A stretch of DNA of 37,710 nt from Tenebrionibacter intestinalis. Its GTDB lineage: Bacteria; Pseudomonadota; Gammaproteobacteria; Enterobacterales; Enterobacteriaceae. The first letter of the stretch is position 1. Each line of letters begins with the position of its first letter. Below the pieces are notes generated by a model. It saw only the letters and a program-made list of their open reading frames with translations, was not told where the DNA came from and did no database searches. Below are positions 8,098 to 16,280 of the stretch, one piece after another. The stretch spans positions 52,769-90,478 of the forward strand of contig NZ_JAEPBH010000014.1 in NCBI RefSeq assembly GCF_016632365.1, read 5' to 3'. The position numbers were made by a program, and so were the translations under genes.

Positions 8098-10046
8098 TCC
8101 CGGGCCAGCGCCTCCGTAGGGTTGAGTCTCGCTGCCCGACGGGCAGGAAAATAGCCAAAGGTAAGGCCGATAAGCGCGGAGAATCCGCAGGCGATAATTA
8201 CCGGCAACCAGGTAAAGACCAGTGAGAATTCGCTGGTGACCAGAGAAAAAATTTGCCCGGCAATCCAGGAGCCGACCAGCCCGATAAGCCCCCCCAGGGC
8301 GCAAATCACCACAGCCTCAATCAGGAATTGATTCATAATGTCCGATGGGCGCGCGCCAACAGAGAGACGAATACCAATTTCGTGCGTACGCTCGGTCACG
8401 GACACCAGCATGATGTTCATGACGCCTACCCCGCCAACAACCAGCGAAATAGCGGCGATGGCGGTAATCAGCAGCGACATGGAATCCGAGGTTTTTTGCA
8501 GCGCGGAGGCAAGCCTGTCGTCGTTCTGGGCAAAAAAGTCTTTACGCCCGTGCTCACGAATTAAGTGGTGATCCACACGGCTGATAGCTTCTTTCGGCTT
8601 AATGCTTTCGTCAAAGCGCAGCACAATGGACTCAAGCGGCCTGTCGCCGGAGATACGCTGCTGTAACGACGTCCAGGGCACCCAGCCGGAGATAAATCCG
8701 CCAATCATCTTCGGCCCGGGCCTGCTGGCTACGCCAATAACGCGCCACGGCGCGCCGCCAATCTGCACTAATTTATCCAGCGGATCTTCCCCTTTGGCAA
8801 ACAGCGCTTCGTAGCTGGTTTCATCGAGCACCAGCACGGGTTCGCCGTCCACAATATCGCGGTGGGTAAAGCCAAAACCCCGTACAAACTGGATGCCCTG
8901 CAGGGAGAAAAAGTTCTCGGCAACGCCGGTCAGCATCATTGAATAATCCAGGCCCTGGCGTATAACAATCGTTGAGGCGGACATGACCGGCGATGCGCCC
9001 ACCACCCACGGCAGTTTTTCCAGGCTGGCGATGTCATCGTTCGACAAGGCGCGCTCCATATCCTGCCGCTTGCTGCCCCAGCCAGTGCCGGGACGGATTT
9101 CCAGCGTGGTATTCCCGAGCTTGCCGATTTCGCTCATGATGGCTTCACGCGCGCCTTCGCCCACGGCCATTGACGATACAACCGATGAAATGCCGATGAT
9201 AATGCCCAGCATGGAAAGAAACGCGCGCATCCTGTGGCCCACCAGCGAGCGCCAGGCCATGCGCAGCGACTCATGCAGACCACGCCACAGCGATGCGCGG
9301 CCATTATCCTTTACCGCTGCCAGCGCGTGCGGCGCATAGCCGGTATCCTGCGCCAGATTCAGCTCGTCTGCGATAATACGCCCGTCGCTGATTTCAATAA
9401 TGCGCTGAGCCTGCTCTGCGACGTTACGATCGTGTGTGACGATAATGACGGTATGGCCATCATCGTGCAGTTGATGTAACACATCCATCAGCGCTTTACC
9501 GCTTGCGCTGTCGAGCGCGCCGGTAGGTTCATCCGCAAGGATAACCTGCGCGCCGTTGATAAGCGCCCGGCACACGCTGACGCGCTGCTGCTGGCCGCCG
9601 GAAAGCTGCGCCGGGCGGTGATGCAGGCGGTTTTCCAACCCAAGTTTGCAGGCCAGCTCTGCCGTACGGCTGCGGCGTTCCTCTTCCGGCATGGCCGTGT
9701 AGAGCGCCGGAATGGCGATATTTTCCTCTGCCGTCAGATAGGGCATTAGATGGTAGCGCTGAAAGATAAATCCCAGATAGCGGCTACGCAGTTCAGCCAG
9801 TTGTACGCTGTCCGCGTTTTGCACCGCATCGCCGTTGATAAAAACCTCGCCGCGGCTTGGCCTGTCGAGACAGCCGATAATATTCATCAGGGTAGACTTA
9901 CCGGAACCCGAAGCCCCCATGATCGCCACCATCTCGCCGGGCTGAATCGTCAGCGAGATGTCGTTAAGCACCGGTATCACCTGCTCCCCGGCCTGGAATT
10001 CACGGCACACGTTGCGTAAGGCAACGATGGGCGGCGTAGTTGACAT
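8094..10046 (-). CDS. macB: MacB-like ABC transporter, fused ATPase-permease
   Basis: A 650-residue protein, almost the length of E. coli MacB. The N-terminal ATPase (about residues 1-230) has Walker [11 protein letters not shown]-loop [17 protein letters not shown], signature LSGGQQQR, Walker [13 protein letters not shown] and H-loop VTHD. A membrane helix near 275-300 is followed by a large periplasmic domain, then three C-terminal helices of the FtsX-like permease. MacB proteins are mechanotransmission pumps that move substrates from the periplasm through an outer-membrane channel. The gene lies 5 bases from the MacA-like gene and overlaps the OMF start. Here the substrate is probably the locus product (modified peptide or acyl compound) and not macrolides; it is likely a specialised paralogue of the housekeeping macB. 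Confidence 0.9.
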   Translation of the reverse strand: MSTTPPIVALRNVCREFQAGEQVIPVLNDISLTIQPGEMVAIMGASGSGKSTLMNIIGCLDRPSRGEVFINGDAVQNADSVQLAELRSRYLGFIFQRYHLMPYLTAEENIAIPALYTAMPEEERRSRTAELACKLGLENRLHHRPAQLSGGQQQRVSVCRALINGAQVILADEPTGALDSASGKALMDVLHQLHDDGHTVIIVTHDRNVAEQAQRIIEISDGRIIADELNLAQDTGYAPHALAAVKDNGRASLWRGLHESLRMAWRSLVGHRMRAFLSMLGIIIGISSVVSSMAVGEGAREAIMSEIGKLGNTTLEIRPGTGWGSKRQDMERALSNDDIASLEKLPWVVGASPVMSASTIVIRQGLDYSMMLTGVAENFFSLQGIQFVRGFGFTHRDIVDGEPVLVLDETSYEALFAKGEDPLDKLVQIGGAPWRVIGVASRPGPKMIGGFISGWVPWTSLQQRISGDRPLESIVLRFDESIKPKEAISRVDHHLIREHGRKDFFAQNDDRLASALQKTSDSMSLLITAIAAISLVVGGVGVMNIMLVSVTERTHEIGIRLSVGARPSDIMNQFLIEAVVICALGGLIGLVGSWIAGQIFSLVTSEFSLVFTWLPVIIACGFSALIGLTFGYFPARRAARLNPTEALARE

Positions 10047-10051
10047 AACGC

Positions 10052-11212
10052 TTACCCCTGCCCTACGGTTGGCTGCATTACTACGCGATCGCCGTCTTTT
10101 AGCCCTTCAAGCACTTCTGCAAACTGGCGGTCATTCAGACCGATATGCACTTTACGCGGCTGCGCTTTGCCGTTTTCCATCACCAGTACCTGGTAATGAT
10201 CGGCGCTGAACGCCTGCCCAAGCGCCGCTACCGGTACGCGCAACACGTTTTTAACCTGCGCCACGCGGATATAGACCTGCGCCGTCATTGAGGTTTTTAA
10301 TTCGCGATCAGGATTGGCAATCTCAAATGTCCCGTTGTAATACACGGCGCTGTTTTGCCCGGGGCCTTTTGCGTACATCCCCCTTTGCTCTTCCAGCGCT
10401 TCCTGAGGCGCGGGCTGTACAAAACCCATTTCGCTCTCATAACGCTTTTGCGGATTCGCGACGGCGTAAAACCACAGCGGTTGGCCGGGGCGGATTTTCC
10501 CTACGTCGGCTTCGGAGATCCGCGTCTGCACAATCATTTTATCGAGATCCGCCAGCACCAGAATGGTCGGCGCGGTTTGCGATGACACGATAGTCTGGCC
10601 TTCCTGAGTGATAATGCCCAGCACTTCGCCATCAACCGGCGCTACGATGCGGGTATAGCCCAGGTTCGCCATCGCGGTTTTCACCGCCATTTGAGACTGT
10701 ACAATTTGAGCCTCATACATTTTGACTTGCTGCACCTGCGAATCGTACTGCGCCTGCGCCTGCTCCAGGTCGCTACGCACGCCGGAGCCGTCTCTTGCCA
10801 TCATACGCTGGCGCGCCAGTTCCTGCCTGTAGCGTACCAGCGTCGCTTTTGAAGACATCCGCTGCGCCTGCGCGCTGGCAAGCTGTGCTTTGGCATTATT
10901 AAGATCGGATTCCTGCAACGTAGGATCGATTTCCGCCAGCAACTGGCCTTTTTTCACTTTGTCGCCCGCGCGCACGTATAGCTTACGTAGCTGTCCGTTA
11001 ACCTGCGCGCCCACATTAACCTGCACCGACGGCTTAATCACGCCGGTCGCCAGCACCACCTTTTCGATATCGCCGCGCTCAATCACCTGCGTATCCAGCG
11101 CCACCGTATCCGACGCCATTATTCGGCTAACGGCGAGCGCGCCAGCCGCAATCAACGCAACCAACCCTATCGTCAACCCTATCCAGCGCGTTTTACGCGT
11201 CATCGGCTTCAT
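10052..11212 (-). CDS. macA: MacA-like periplasmic adaptor (HlyD family)
   Basis: A 386-residue membrane-fusion protein. A single N-terminal membrane anchor (about residues 11-29) is followed by a lipoyl half (VLATGVIKPSVQVNVGAQVNG), an alpha-helical hairpin with heptad-like ALASAQAQRMSSKATL segments, the second lipoyl half (ARIVAPVDGEVLG region) and beta-barrel and membrane-proximal domains. This is the MacA layout. It would couple the MacB-like ABC transporter to the outer-membrane lipoprotein encoded next. Its ATG overlaps the stop of the upstream C39 exporter gene by 4 bases. Since that exporter lacks a dedicated adaptor beside it, this protein might serve both, although C39 exporters normally use CvaA/HlyD-type adaptors. 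Confidence 0.87.
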   Translation of the reverse strand: MKPMTRKTRWIGLTIGLVALIAAGALAVSRIMASDTVALDTQVIERGDIEKVVLATGVIKPSVQVNVGAQVNGQLRKLYVRAGDKVKKGQLLAEIDPTLQESDLNNAKAQLASAQAQRMSSKATLVRYRQELARQRMMARDGSGVRSDLEQAQAQYDSQVQQVKMYEAQIVQSQMAVKTAMANLGYTRIVAPVDGEVLGIITQEGQTIVSSQTAPTILVLADLDKMIVQTRISEADVGKIRPGQPLWFYAVANPQKRYESEMGFVQPAPQEALEEQRGMYAKGPGQNSAVYYNGTFEIANPDRELKTSMTAQVYIRVAQVKNVLRVPVAALGQAFSADHYQVLVMENGKAQPRKVHIGLNDRQFAEVLEGLKDGDRVVMQPTVGQG

Positions 11213-13350
11213 GCCACAACCTCCATGTCAACGGACGTTTCAGGTTCCATGCCGCGAAGCTCGCGGCGCAACTGTCCGTCGCAGAGACGGTATACCTGAG
11301 AAAAAAGCGGCAAAATATGCTCGCTGTGCGTGACCACAATCAGCGTTTTTCCGGTTTCACGGCAGTGCCGCTGAAGGGTAGTCATTACTATATCGGCGGT
11401 TTCATCATCAAGATTAGCCGTCGGTTCATCCAGCACCAGCACAGGCCGCGGGCTGTAAAGAGCGCGGGCCAGCAACAGGCGCTGGCGCTGGCCTAACGAA
11501 AGCGCCGCATGGCTTTCGCGAATCAGCGCATTCACGCCGCCTGGCAAACTGGCGATCACCGGCCCCAGCGCCAGCGAGGCGAGCATGGCCTCAACGTGGC
11601 TTTTTTTACTTTCAATGAAATTAGGATCAAACAGCGTAACGTTTTCCATCACAGTGGCGTTAAACAGAATATCTTCCTGGCTCTGGAGATAAACCAACTG
11701 AGATAGCGGCTTATAATTAATATTTCGGCCATCGGCATAGCAGTTTCCCTCCTGAGCGCTGAATAAACCGGCCATCAGGCGCAACAGCGTGCTTTTCCCT
11801 ACGCCGGATTCACCCACAATAGCGATCTGGCTGCCGGCAGGCAGATCGACAGACAGGTTCTGCAAAACAGGTTTTAACGGCTCATAGGAAAAACCGATAT
11901 GTTCAAAGCGCAGGTGCGGTACGTGATTAACCGGCAACTCAGGCAACGCGGCGGCGTCTTCCTCCCGCTCGGGAAACAGGCTGTGCGCGCGCGCGTCGAT
12001 AACGTGCAACTGAGATTTCTGGATGATGGAATAAAAGATTCGCGTGATATAGGAACTGAAGATCTGACGTAAAAAGCTATAAGCGAAAAAGTCGCCCAGA
12101 GATATCAGCTTGCCGTGTACCATCGGCAGCACCACTAGCATAAACACGACCATTTCAAGGCTGCCGGCAAGCTGGTAAAGCCCCTCTTTTACCTGCTGAT
12201 ACACTTTCTGCTTCTGAAGGCAGGTGAAGAGATCGCGACTAAACCAGGCGAATTGCGCTTTACGCTGGCTTTCCAGCCCGGCGGTTTTTATGGTCAACAC
12301 GCCCTGAAGCGTTTCCATAAAAAAGTCGTTCAGCGCCGCGCTTTTAAGCTGAATTTGCTGGGTATACCATCGGTCCCGGAAAATCGCCCAGACGCTGATA
12401 AGCCCCATGACCGTCACGCCAATTGAGGAGATAACAGCCAGCACCGGCGCAATCCAGAACATAATGCCCAGCGCGATAGCGCCGATTATCCAGTCGGATC
12501 GCAGGCCGTTATCCAGCTCGATTTTCTGCTGAAGCGCCGCCTGCCAGGCCGCAAAGCGGCTGAAAATCTCCCCCGGCGCCCGCTTTTCGAAAAAACGCAG
12601 CGAGTTGCTCATCAGACGTGCAAAACCAAGCCCGCTGTTAACCAACACAAAGCGCTTCACGAACCGTTCAGTGACGATCCTGACGCCCAGCGCCAGCAGC
12701 GTGGCGGCCACAAACGCCAGAATGAATAAACCGTAGGGAAACTCTTTCTGCGCCGCGTCGGAAAAGGCCTGGTTGATAGCATTGCTGACCATAGTCGGCA
12801 TCAGAAACAGCGTTAACCCCACCAGGAAAGAGAGCGCCATTAGCCAGTAAATGCCGCGCACCGCCGCCGTCTCTTTCATGCTCATCGCACGTAAAGGCGC
12901 TTTTTTCTTTTTGAGCGCGCCCGGAAGTGTATCAGCGGTTTGATACGGGCTTTCCCGATCGAGAATGAGCGCATACCCGCTAATTTCTTGCTTAAGCGAC
13001 TCAAGAGGCAGCCACTGCTCGCCTATCGCCGGGTTCATCACGCAAACGTAACGTCCTTTACGATAAGCCAGCAGCACGTAGTGGTTCGCACCATAGTGCA
13101 GAATGGCGGGCAGAGGAACCTCGCCCAGTTCGCTGTGTTCAAATAAAACCGGCGCGGTAGCAATACCCAACTGAGCCAGGATATTACCGAGATCGTTAAG
13201 CGATGAACCGTGATCTGATGCCGGGAAAAGCTCGCGCAGGGTATCCAGCGAAACAGAAATGCCCTGAGATTGCGCCAGCATCACAATACAGGCAAGACCG
13301 CATTCGTTAGTTTCTTCCTGAAATATCGGGTCCGGGATTCGGGTTTTCAT
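11209..13350 (-). CDS. C39-peptidase ABC exporter with Asn in the triad
   Basis: A 713-residue peptidase-containing ABC transporter. Residues 1-130 are a C39 domain: Gln11 of the oxyanion hole, Cys17 in NECGLAC, His90 in GANHYVLL, and Asn106 where the family has Asp (MNPAIG in place of DPAxG). Residues about 160-450 form the six-helix membrane domain. The ATPase carries Walker A VGESGVGKST, signature LSLGQRQR (Gly to Leu at the third position), Walker B VLVLDEPTANLD and H-loop VTHS. It should cleave leaders after Gly-Gly and export the mature peptide; the two peptides at 15068-15486 are the obvious substrates. Cys-His-Asn is a working triad in papain, so the Asn need not abolish activity. It is preceded by the acyltransferase gene with a 9-base gap. 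Confidence 0.9.
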   Translation of the reverse strand: MKTRIPDPIFQEETNECGLACIVMLAQSQGISVSLDTLRELFPASDHGSSLNDLGNILAQLGIATAPVLFEHSELGEVPLPAILHYGANHYVLLAYRKGRYVCVMNPAIGEQWLPLESLKQEISGYALILDRESPYQTADTLPGALKKKKAPLRAMSMKETAAVRGIYWLMALSFLVGLTLFLMPTMVSNAINQAFSDAAQKEFPYGLFILAFVAATLLALGVRIVTERFVKRFVLVNSGLGFARLMSNSLRFFEKRAPGEIFSRFAAWQAALQQKIELDNGLRSDWIIGAIALGIMFWIAPVLAVISSIGVTVMGLISVWAIFRDRWYTQQIQLKSAALNDFFMETLQGVLTIKTAGLESQRKAQFAWFSRDLFTCLQKQKVYQQVKEGLYQLAGSLEMVVFMLVVLPMVHGKLISLGDFFAYSFLRQIFSSYITRIFYSIIQKSQLHVIDARAHSLFPEREEDAAALPELPVNHVPHLRFEHIGFSYEPLKPVLQNLSVDLPAGSQIAIVGESGVGKSTLLRLMAGLFSAQEGNCYADGRNINYKPLSQLVYLQSQEDILFNATVMENVTLFDPNFIESKKSHVEAMLASLALGPVIASLPGGVNALIRESHAALSLGQRQRLLLARALYSPRPVLVLDEPTANLDDETADIVMTTLQRHCRETGKTLIVVTHSEHILPLFSQVYRLCDGQLRRELRGMEPETSVDMEVVA

Positions 13351-13359
13351 TATTATGCT

Positions 13360-14310
13360 TTAGTGATTGATAAAATAGAGAGAATGGCTGTGCCACAACA
13401 GCCAGTCCTGCGGGTATTCCCGCATCTGCTGTTCAATGATGTCAGGCAGTCGCGCCGCCGCCTTGCGGGCGCTGACAGGCGTATGAATATGTATGCGAAG
13501 GCCGTTCTGGTAATACAGGTGGTAGAAAACGACCTGCGCTGAAATCGCCCGGGAAAGGCGCGCCACGCCGCTGTGCAATTGCGCCGGACGATTGAATAAC
13601 CGACACGAGAGCCTGGAGGAGGTCCCCTCTTCTGTCTGAACGGTATAGTCTGGCGTAATATCAGGAAAGATAATCAAATTCCGCTCACCGGAGGCAACCT
13701 CCATAATGAGCGACATCAGACTGGAGGCAAGCTGCGTATTGTTCTGGTGAATAGAACAATACGTCAGCGAAACATTACCCATTTCCCGCGCCTGCTGGTT
13801 ATAAACTTCCGCACTAGAAGAAACCACCACGCCAGCCCTGCCAGGCGTTACGCCCGCGCCAACCATCGCCGCCAAAACGTCAGACACCGCATGCAGCGGC
13901 GCCAGTACAACCGGGATATTTTGCTGATGCAGCGGCGCGACTACGCTATCCAGCGCCGCAGAACAGTCGGCTATCTGGCGCAGCATAGCCGGGTGCCGCG
14001 CCCAGGTTGCCGCCACTTCCAGGATGCTGCGACGAGTGGCAATCCAGGCCGCGTCAACGGTCCCATCCAACCCGGTAAGGCTGCGAAAGTTCTGCGTCGC
14101 CACCGCGTTCTGGCGGCGATACGCACGCCCAAGCAGCCCCAGCGAACAGAGTCTTTTCGCCACCCATAGCAGCACAGGCAGGTTCCCGTAGCGAAGCAGC
14201 TTTCTGAAAACGGCAAACGCACAGCGCCGAATAACGCTGTGCAGTTTTAAAACCGGCGTCAGGCTATTCTTAGCGCTGAAAACACACCAGATAATAACAA
14301 ACCGCATCAC
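13360..14310 (-). CDS. LpxL/HtrB-like acyltransferase, atypical active site
   Basis: A 316-residue protein resembling the LpxL/HtrB lysophospholipid acyltransferase family, which move acyl groups from ACP to lipid A precursors at the inner membrane. The N-terminal region is basic and hydrophobic. The segment PVVLAPLHAVSDVLAAM aligns with the family's active-site HFGNWE block: His140 is present, but the acidic residue is Asp144, four residues on, where the family has an acidic residue five on (H-x4-D/E). Translation starts at GTG 14310 (overlapping the DsbA-like stop as GTGA) or ATG 14307. The dedicated ACP in the operon suggests an ACP-linked donor. The acceptor could be the exported peptides, lipid A or another lipid; none can be proven here. 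Confidence 0.72.
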   Translation of the reverse strand: MMRFVIIWCVFSAKNSLTPVLKLHSVIRRCAFAVFRKLLRYGNLPVLLWVAKRLCSLGLLGRAYRRQNAVATQNFRSLTGLDGTVDAAWIATRRSILEVAATWARHPAMLRQIADCSAALDSVVAPLHQQNIPVVLAPLHAVSDVLAAMVGAGVTPGRAGVVVSSSAEVYNQQAREMGNVSLTYCSIHQNNTQLASSLMSLIMEVASGERNLIIFPDITPDYTVQTEEGTSSRLSCRLFNRPAQLHSGVARLSRAISAQVVFYHLYYQNGLRIHIHTPVSARKAAARLPDIIEQQMREYPQDWLLWHSHSLYFINH

Positions 14311-14990
14311 GGATTTTGTTCACCCTTTTGAAGCAACTGAATCATCTTCTGAGCGAACTCCGGGAAGGTTCCGTCCTGCACCATGACATAACGTTTATTA
14401 ACGATAAACATCGGCGTGGCGTTAATATTGTAATACTGCGAAACGGCCGCCATGTAATTTAAGCGATCCTTTACCGCCTGGCTCTGTCGAACGGCGTCAT
14501 ACCTGTCTACGCTGATATTATTTTTTACCAACCATCCTTCCAGCACACTGTCGTTTGCCAGATTAACGCCACGGGCGATAACGCTATTATAAATTTCATC
14601 GCGTTTTTCTTTTTCAATGCCCATTTCTTCAAGCGTGGCGAAGACCGGCGCATAGGCTGCAAGCGGATTCCCTTCCTTCACGATATGAATGGCCGAGAAG
14701 CTGACGCCTTCTGGTAAATTATTTACCATTCTCGCCACGTTTTCTTCGTTTGCCGCACAGAAGTGGCAGCCGTAAGACATGACTTCAATAATGCTATTGG
14801 CGTCTTTAATGGGGCTGTTTTTCACCTGCTCAGCAGAAAGTTCTATAAGCTTAACTTCAGCTTCCTCGGATGTGGAAGAGAACGTCTGGAAAATGAAAAT
14901 ATGGTAAAAAAGTACGGTCATCAGCGCTGAGATGACAATAAGAAACAGCGAATAACCGATTACTGTGGCACGTCCGTATTGTTTTTTCAT
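14307..14990 (-). CDS. Membrane-anchored DsbA-like thiol:disulfide oxidoreductase
   Basis: A 227-residue protein with one N-terminal membrane helix (about residues 11-33) and a periplasmic thioredoxin fold. The active site is CHFC in SYGCHFCAANEE, and the cis-proline loop is NATPMFIVN, placed as in DsbA. The dipeptide HF differs from the PH of DsbA, so the redox potential may differ. ATG 14990 is chosen because CAGGGA sits 5 bases upstream; a longer frame from 15017 has no such site. It lies 77 bases after the two cysteine-rich peptides and is the first gene of the enzyme operon. It probably oxidises or isomerises their disulfides. The anchor replaces the cleaved signal of soluble DsbA. Confidence 0.82.
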   Translation of the reverse strand: MKKQYGRATVIGYSLFLIVISALMTVLFYHIFIFQTFSSTSEEAEVKLIELSAEQVKNSPIKDANSIIEVMSYGCHFCAANEENVARMVNNLPEGVSFSAIHIVKEGNPLAAYAPVFATLEEMGIEKEKRDEIYNSVIARGVNLANDSVLEGWLVKNNISVDRYDAVRQSQAVKDRLNYMAAVSQYYNINATPMFIVNKRYVMVQDGTFPEFAQKMIQLLQKGEQNP

Positions 14991-15010
14991 AACATCCCTG
15001 AAATAGCAAA

Positions 15011-15038
15011 AATACATGAGGAAAAATCCCCATGTATT
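15011..15038 (-). terminator. Attenuator-like hairpin between peptides and enzymes
   Basis: On the minus strand AATACATG, one mismatch and GGA pair with TCC and CATGTATT across a 4-base loop, followed by TTTGCTATTT. Eleven of twelve positions pair and a short T-rich tract follows. It lies in the 77-base gap between the second peptide gene and the DsbA-like gene. It could end most transcripts after the peptides and let a minority continue, giving far more peptide than enzyme. This is inferred from structure and position. Confidence 0.45.
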
Positions 15039-15067
15039 AATAGGTTAATAAATTTTCAGTGCAATAA

Positions 15068-15262
15068 TTAACTGATACCGCAGTTCATCGCATTAGTATC
15101 TCTAAAGGTCTGGCGCAGGTTACCACGCTTATCAGTGCAGGTCGTCACCAGCTTACAGGACGTAACAGCGCCAATAGTCAGGGTCATATAGCTGTTTACG
15201 CAGTTTGTATTGCAGGTGCCACCAATGATGCCAGAAGCTTCCAAATTATTAATTTTTTTCAT
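15068..15262 (-). CDS. Double-glycine-leader, five-cysteine peptide precursor B
   Basis: A 64-residue precursor. The leader MKKINNLEASGIIGG (15 residues) ends in Gly-Gly, the C39 cleavage signal. The predicted 49-residue mature peptide starts Thr-Cys and has cysteines at mature positions 2, 6, 21, 27 and 46, with the shared core CKLVxTCTDKxG. It resembles small enterobacterial double-glycine peptides of the kind grouped as DUF4762; I make that link from memory of the family pattern. It is separated from its paralogue by only 14 bases. The upstream Shine-Dalgarno is weak (GGA about 11 bases away). Five cysteines leave one unpaired in a monomer. Bacteriocin, signalling or cell-surface roles are all possible; no function is shown. 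Confidence 0.85.
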   Translation of the reverse strand: MKKINNLEASGIIGGTCNTNCVNSYMTLTIGAVTSCKLVTTCTDKRGNLRQTFRDTNAMNCGIS

Positions 15263-15276
15263 CTTTTATTATTCCG

Positions 15277-15486
15277 TTAATTAGCCTGATTAGGGTTTCC
15301 GCCACAGTTAGACATATTTGTCTCTGCGAGAGATATAGTTACCCGGCCCTTTTTATCCGTACATGTACCAACAAGCTTACAGGTAACAGCACCACCAACG
15401 ACAACAGTTTCATAGCTGTAGATGCAGTTTTGCTTGCAGGTACCGCCAATGATGTTGGCAGCCTCCAGCGTTTTAATTTTTTTCAT
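15277..15486 (-). CDS. Double-glycine-leader, five-cysteine peptide precursor A
   Basis: A 69-residue precursor when started at MKKIK (15486), which aligns with the paralogue's start; an in-frame ATG at 15498 would add four residues and sits almost on top of AAGGAA. The leader MKKIKTLEAANIIGG ends in Gly-Gly. The 54-residue mature part has cysteines at 2, 6, 21, 27 and 46, exactly as in the neighbour, with the same CKLVxTCTDKxG core and a longer Asn/Gly/Pro tail (GGNPNQAN). It is the first gene of the peptide and enzyme locus, after the LuxR-type regulator. The pair may act together as a two-peptide system or be diverged duplicates. A C39 exporter should process both. Confidence 0.86.
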   Translation of the reverse strand: MKKIKTLEAANIIGGTCKQNCIYSYETVVVGGAVTCKLVGTCTDKKGRVTISLAETNMSNCGGNPNQAN

Positions 15487-15507
15487 AAGTATATCCATTT
15501 CCTTAGC

Positions 15508-15566
15508 ATTATAATAGCAATTTGCGAATTTTCCTTCGCCTTACCTAATCGATATTAATTATCGAT
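15508..15566 (-). promoter_or_regulatory. Possible peptide promoter with upstream inverted repeat
   Basis: On the minus strand a perfect -10 element TATAAT (15513-15508) lies just upstream of the first peptide gene, overlapped by an extended -10 reading (TGC before TATTAT). No good -35 hexamer is found at normal spacing, so an activator may be needed. Further upstream ATCGATA / TATCGAT form a 7-bp inverted repeat with a 5-base spacer (15548-15566), a candidate activator site or the 3' hairpin of the LuxR gene. Function is inferred. Confidence 0.35.
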
Positions 15567-15570
15567 AAAA

Positions 15571-16254
15571 TCAAACCTGTTCCACCAACTGCGGTCGTGC
15601 AACAATACAACGAAACGCATTGAAAAGATCTATATTATTTCTGACGTTCAGCTTCCGCATCAGGCGTCTTTTGTGGTAACTCAGTTTACGAATATCAATA
15701 TCCACTTCGACGGAGATTTGTGAAAGAGACTTACCTTTAAATATCTCTTCCATCAACCACCATTCATTACTGGAAATGCTGTATTCCGCATTATCAGACA
15801 ACCACTTCATGCGCGTATAGTTAACCAGGGAGTGGCTAAAGCAGCGCGTTCCGGACGCCACTTCGCGCAAGTCCCGGAAAAAAGACACGAAATGATAAAG
15901 AGATTCGTTTTTGAGCAACCAGTTTGCCTCAGGCAACAGAGAATACAAAGCAAAGAATAACGGAATATTATTCTCGCTGAGCAACATGACCAGTTTCTGG
16001 TCATGTTTTTGATAGCACTCTTTTACTATGCTCAGCGCGCTGAAGCGATCGTAAGGAAAACTTTCCAAATCGCATAATATCCAGCGCTCATTATTCTTTG
16101 TCTTCTTTTGGTTTAGTCCGTCAATCAGTTCCGTAAAATTACCGGAACTGATGTATGAAATATCGGCAGATTTCCCAAACTGCTCCAGAATAACTGCCTT
16201 AACGCCTTCGGAGAAGAAATTGTTCTGATCGTATAGGAAACATTGATATTTCAT
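15571..16254 (-). CDS. LuxR/FixJ-type regulator with degenerate receiver
   Basis: A 227-residue protein. The N-terminal 130 residues have the strand-helix pattern of a response-regulator receiver, with a candidate acceptor Asp62 (ILCDLESF), but the acidic pair after strand 1 is reduced to YDQN. The C-terminus is a LuxR-type helix-turn-helix: ISSNEWWLMEEIFKGKSLSQISVEVDIDIRKLSYHKRRLMRKLNVRNNIDL. It sits between the fimbrial operon (27 bases after the last subunit start-side gene) and the peptide genes, all on one strand. It is therefore well placed to be the last gene of the fimbrial transcript and the regulator of the peptides. Ligand or phosphodonor is unknown. Confidence 0.8.
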   Translation of the reverse strand: MKYQCFLYDQNNFFSEGVKAVILEQFGKSADISYISSGNFTELIDGLNQKKTKNNERWILCDLESFPYDRFSALSIVKECYQKHDQKLVMLLSENNIPLFFALYSLLPEANWLLKNESLYHFVSFFRDLREVASGTRCFSHSLVNYTRMKWLSDNAEYSISSNEWWLMEEIFKGKSLSQISVEVDIDIRKLSYHKRRLMRKLNVRNNIDLFNAFRCIVARPQLVEQV

Positions 16255-16280
16255 CGTACTATCCCTGTCGATGCCGTTAC

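Noticed and set aside
8098-8304. N-terminal extension of the outer-membrane factor
   Set aside because: It overlaps the MacB gene in another frame and would bury a clear lipobox signal; the ATGA overlap at 8094-8097 marks the real start.
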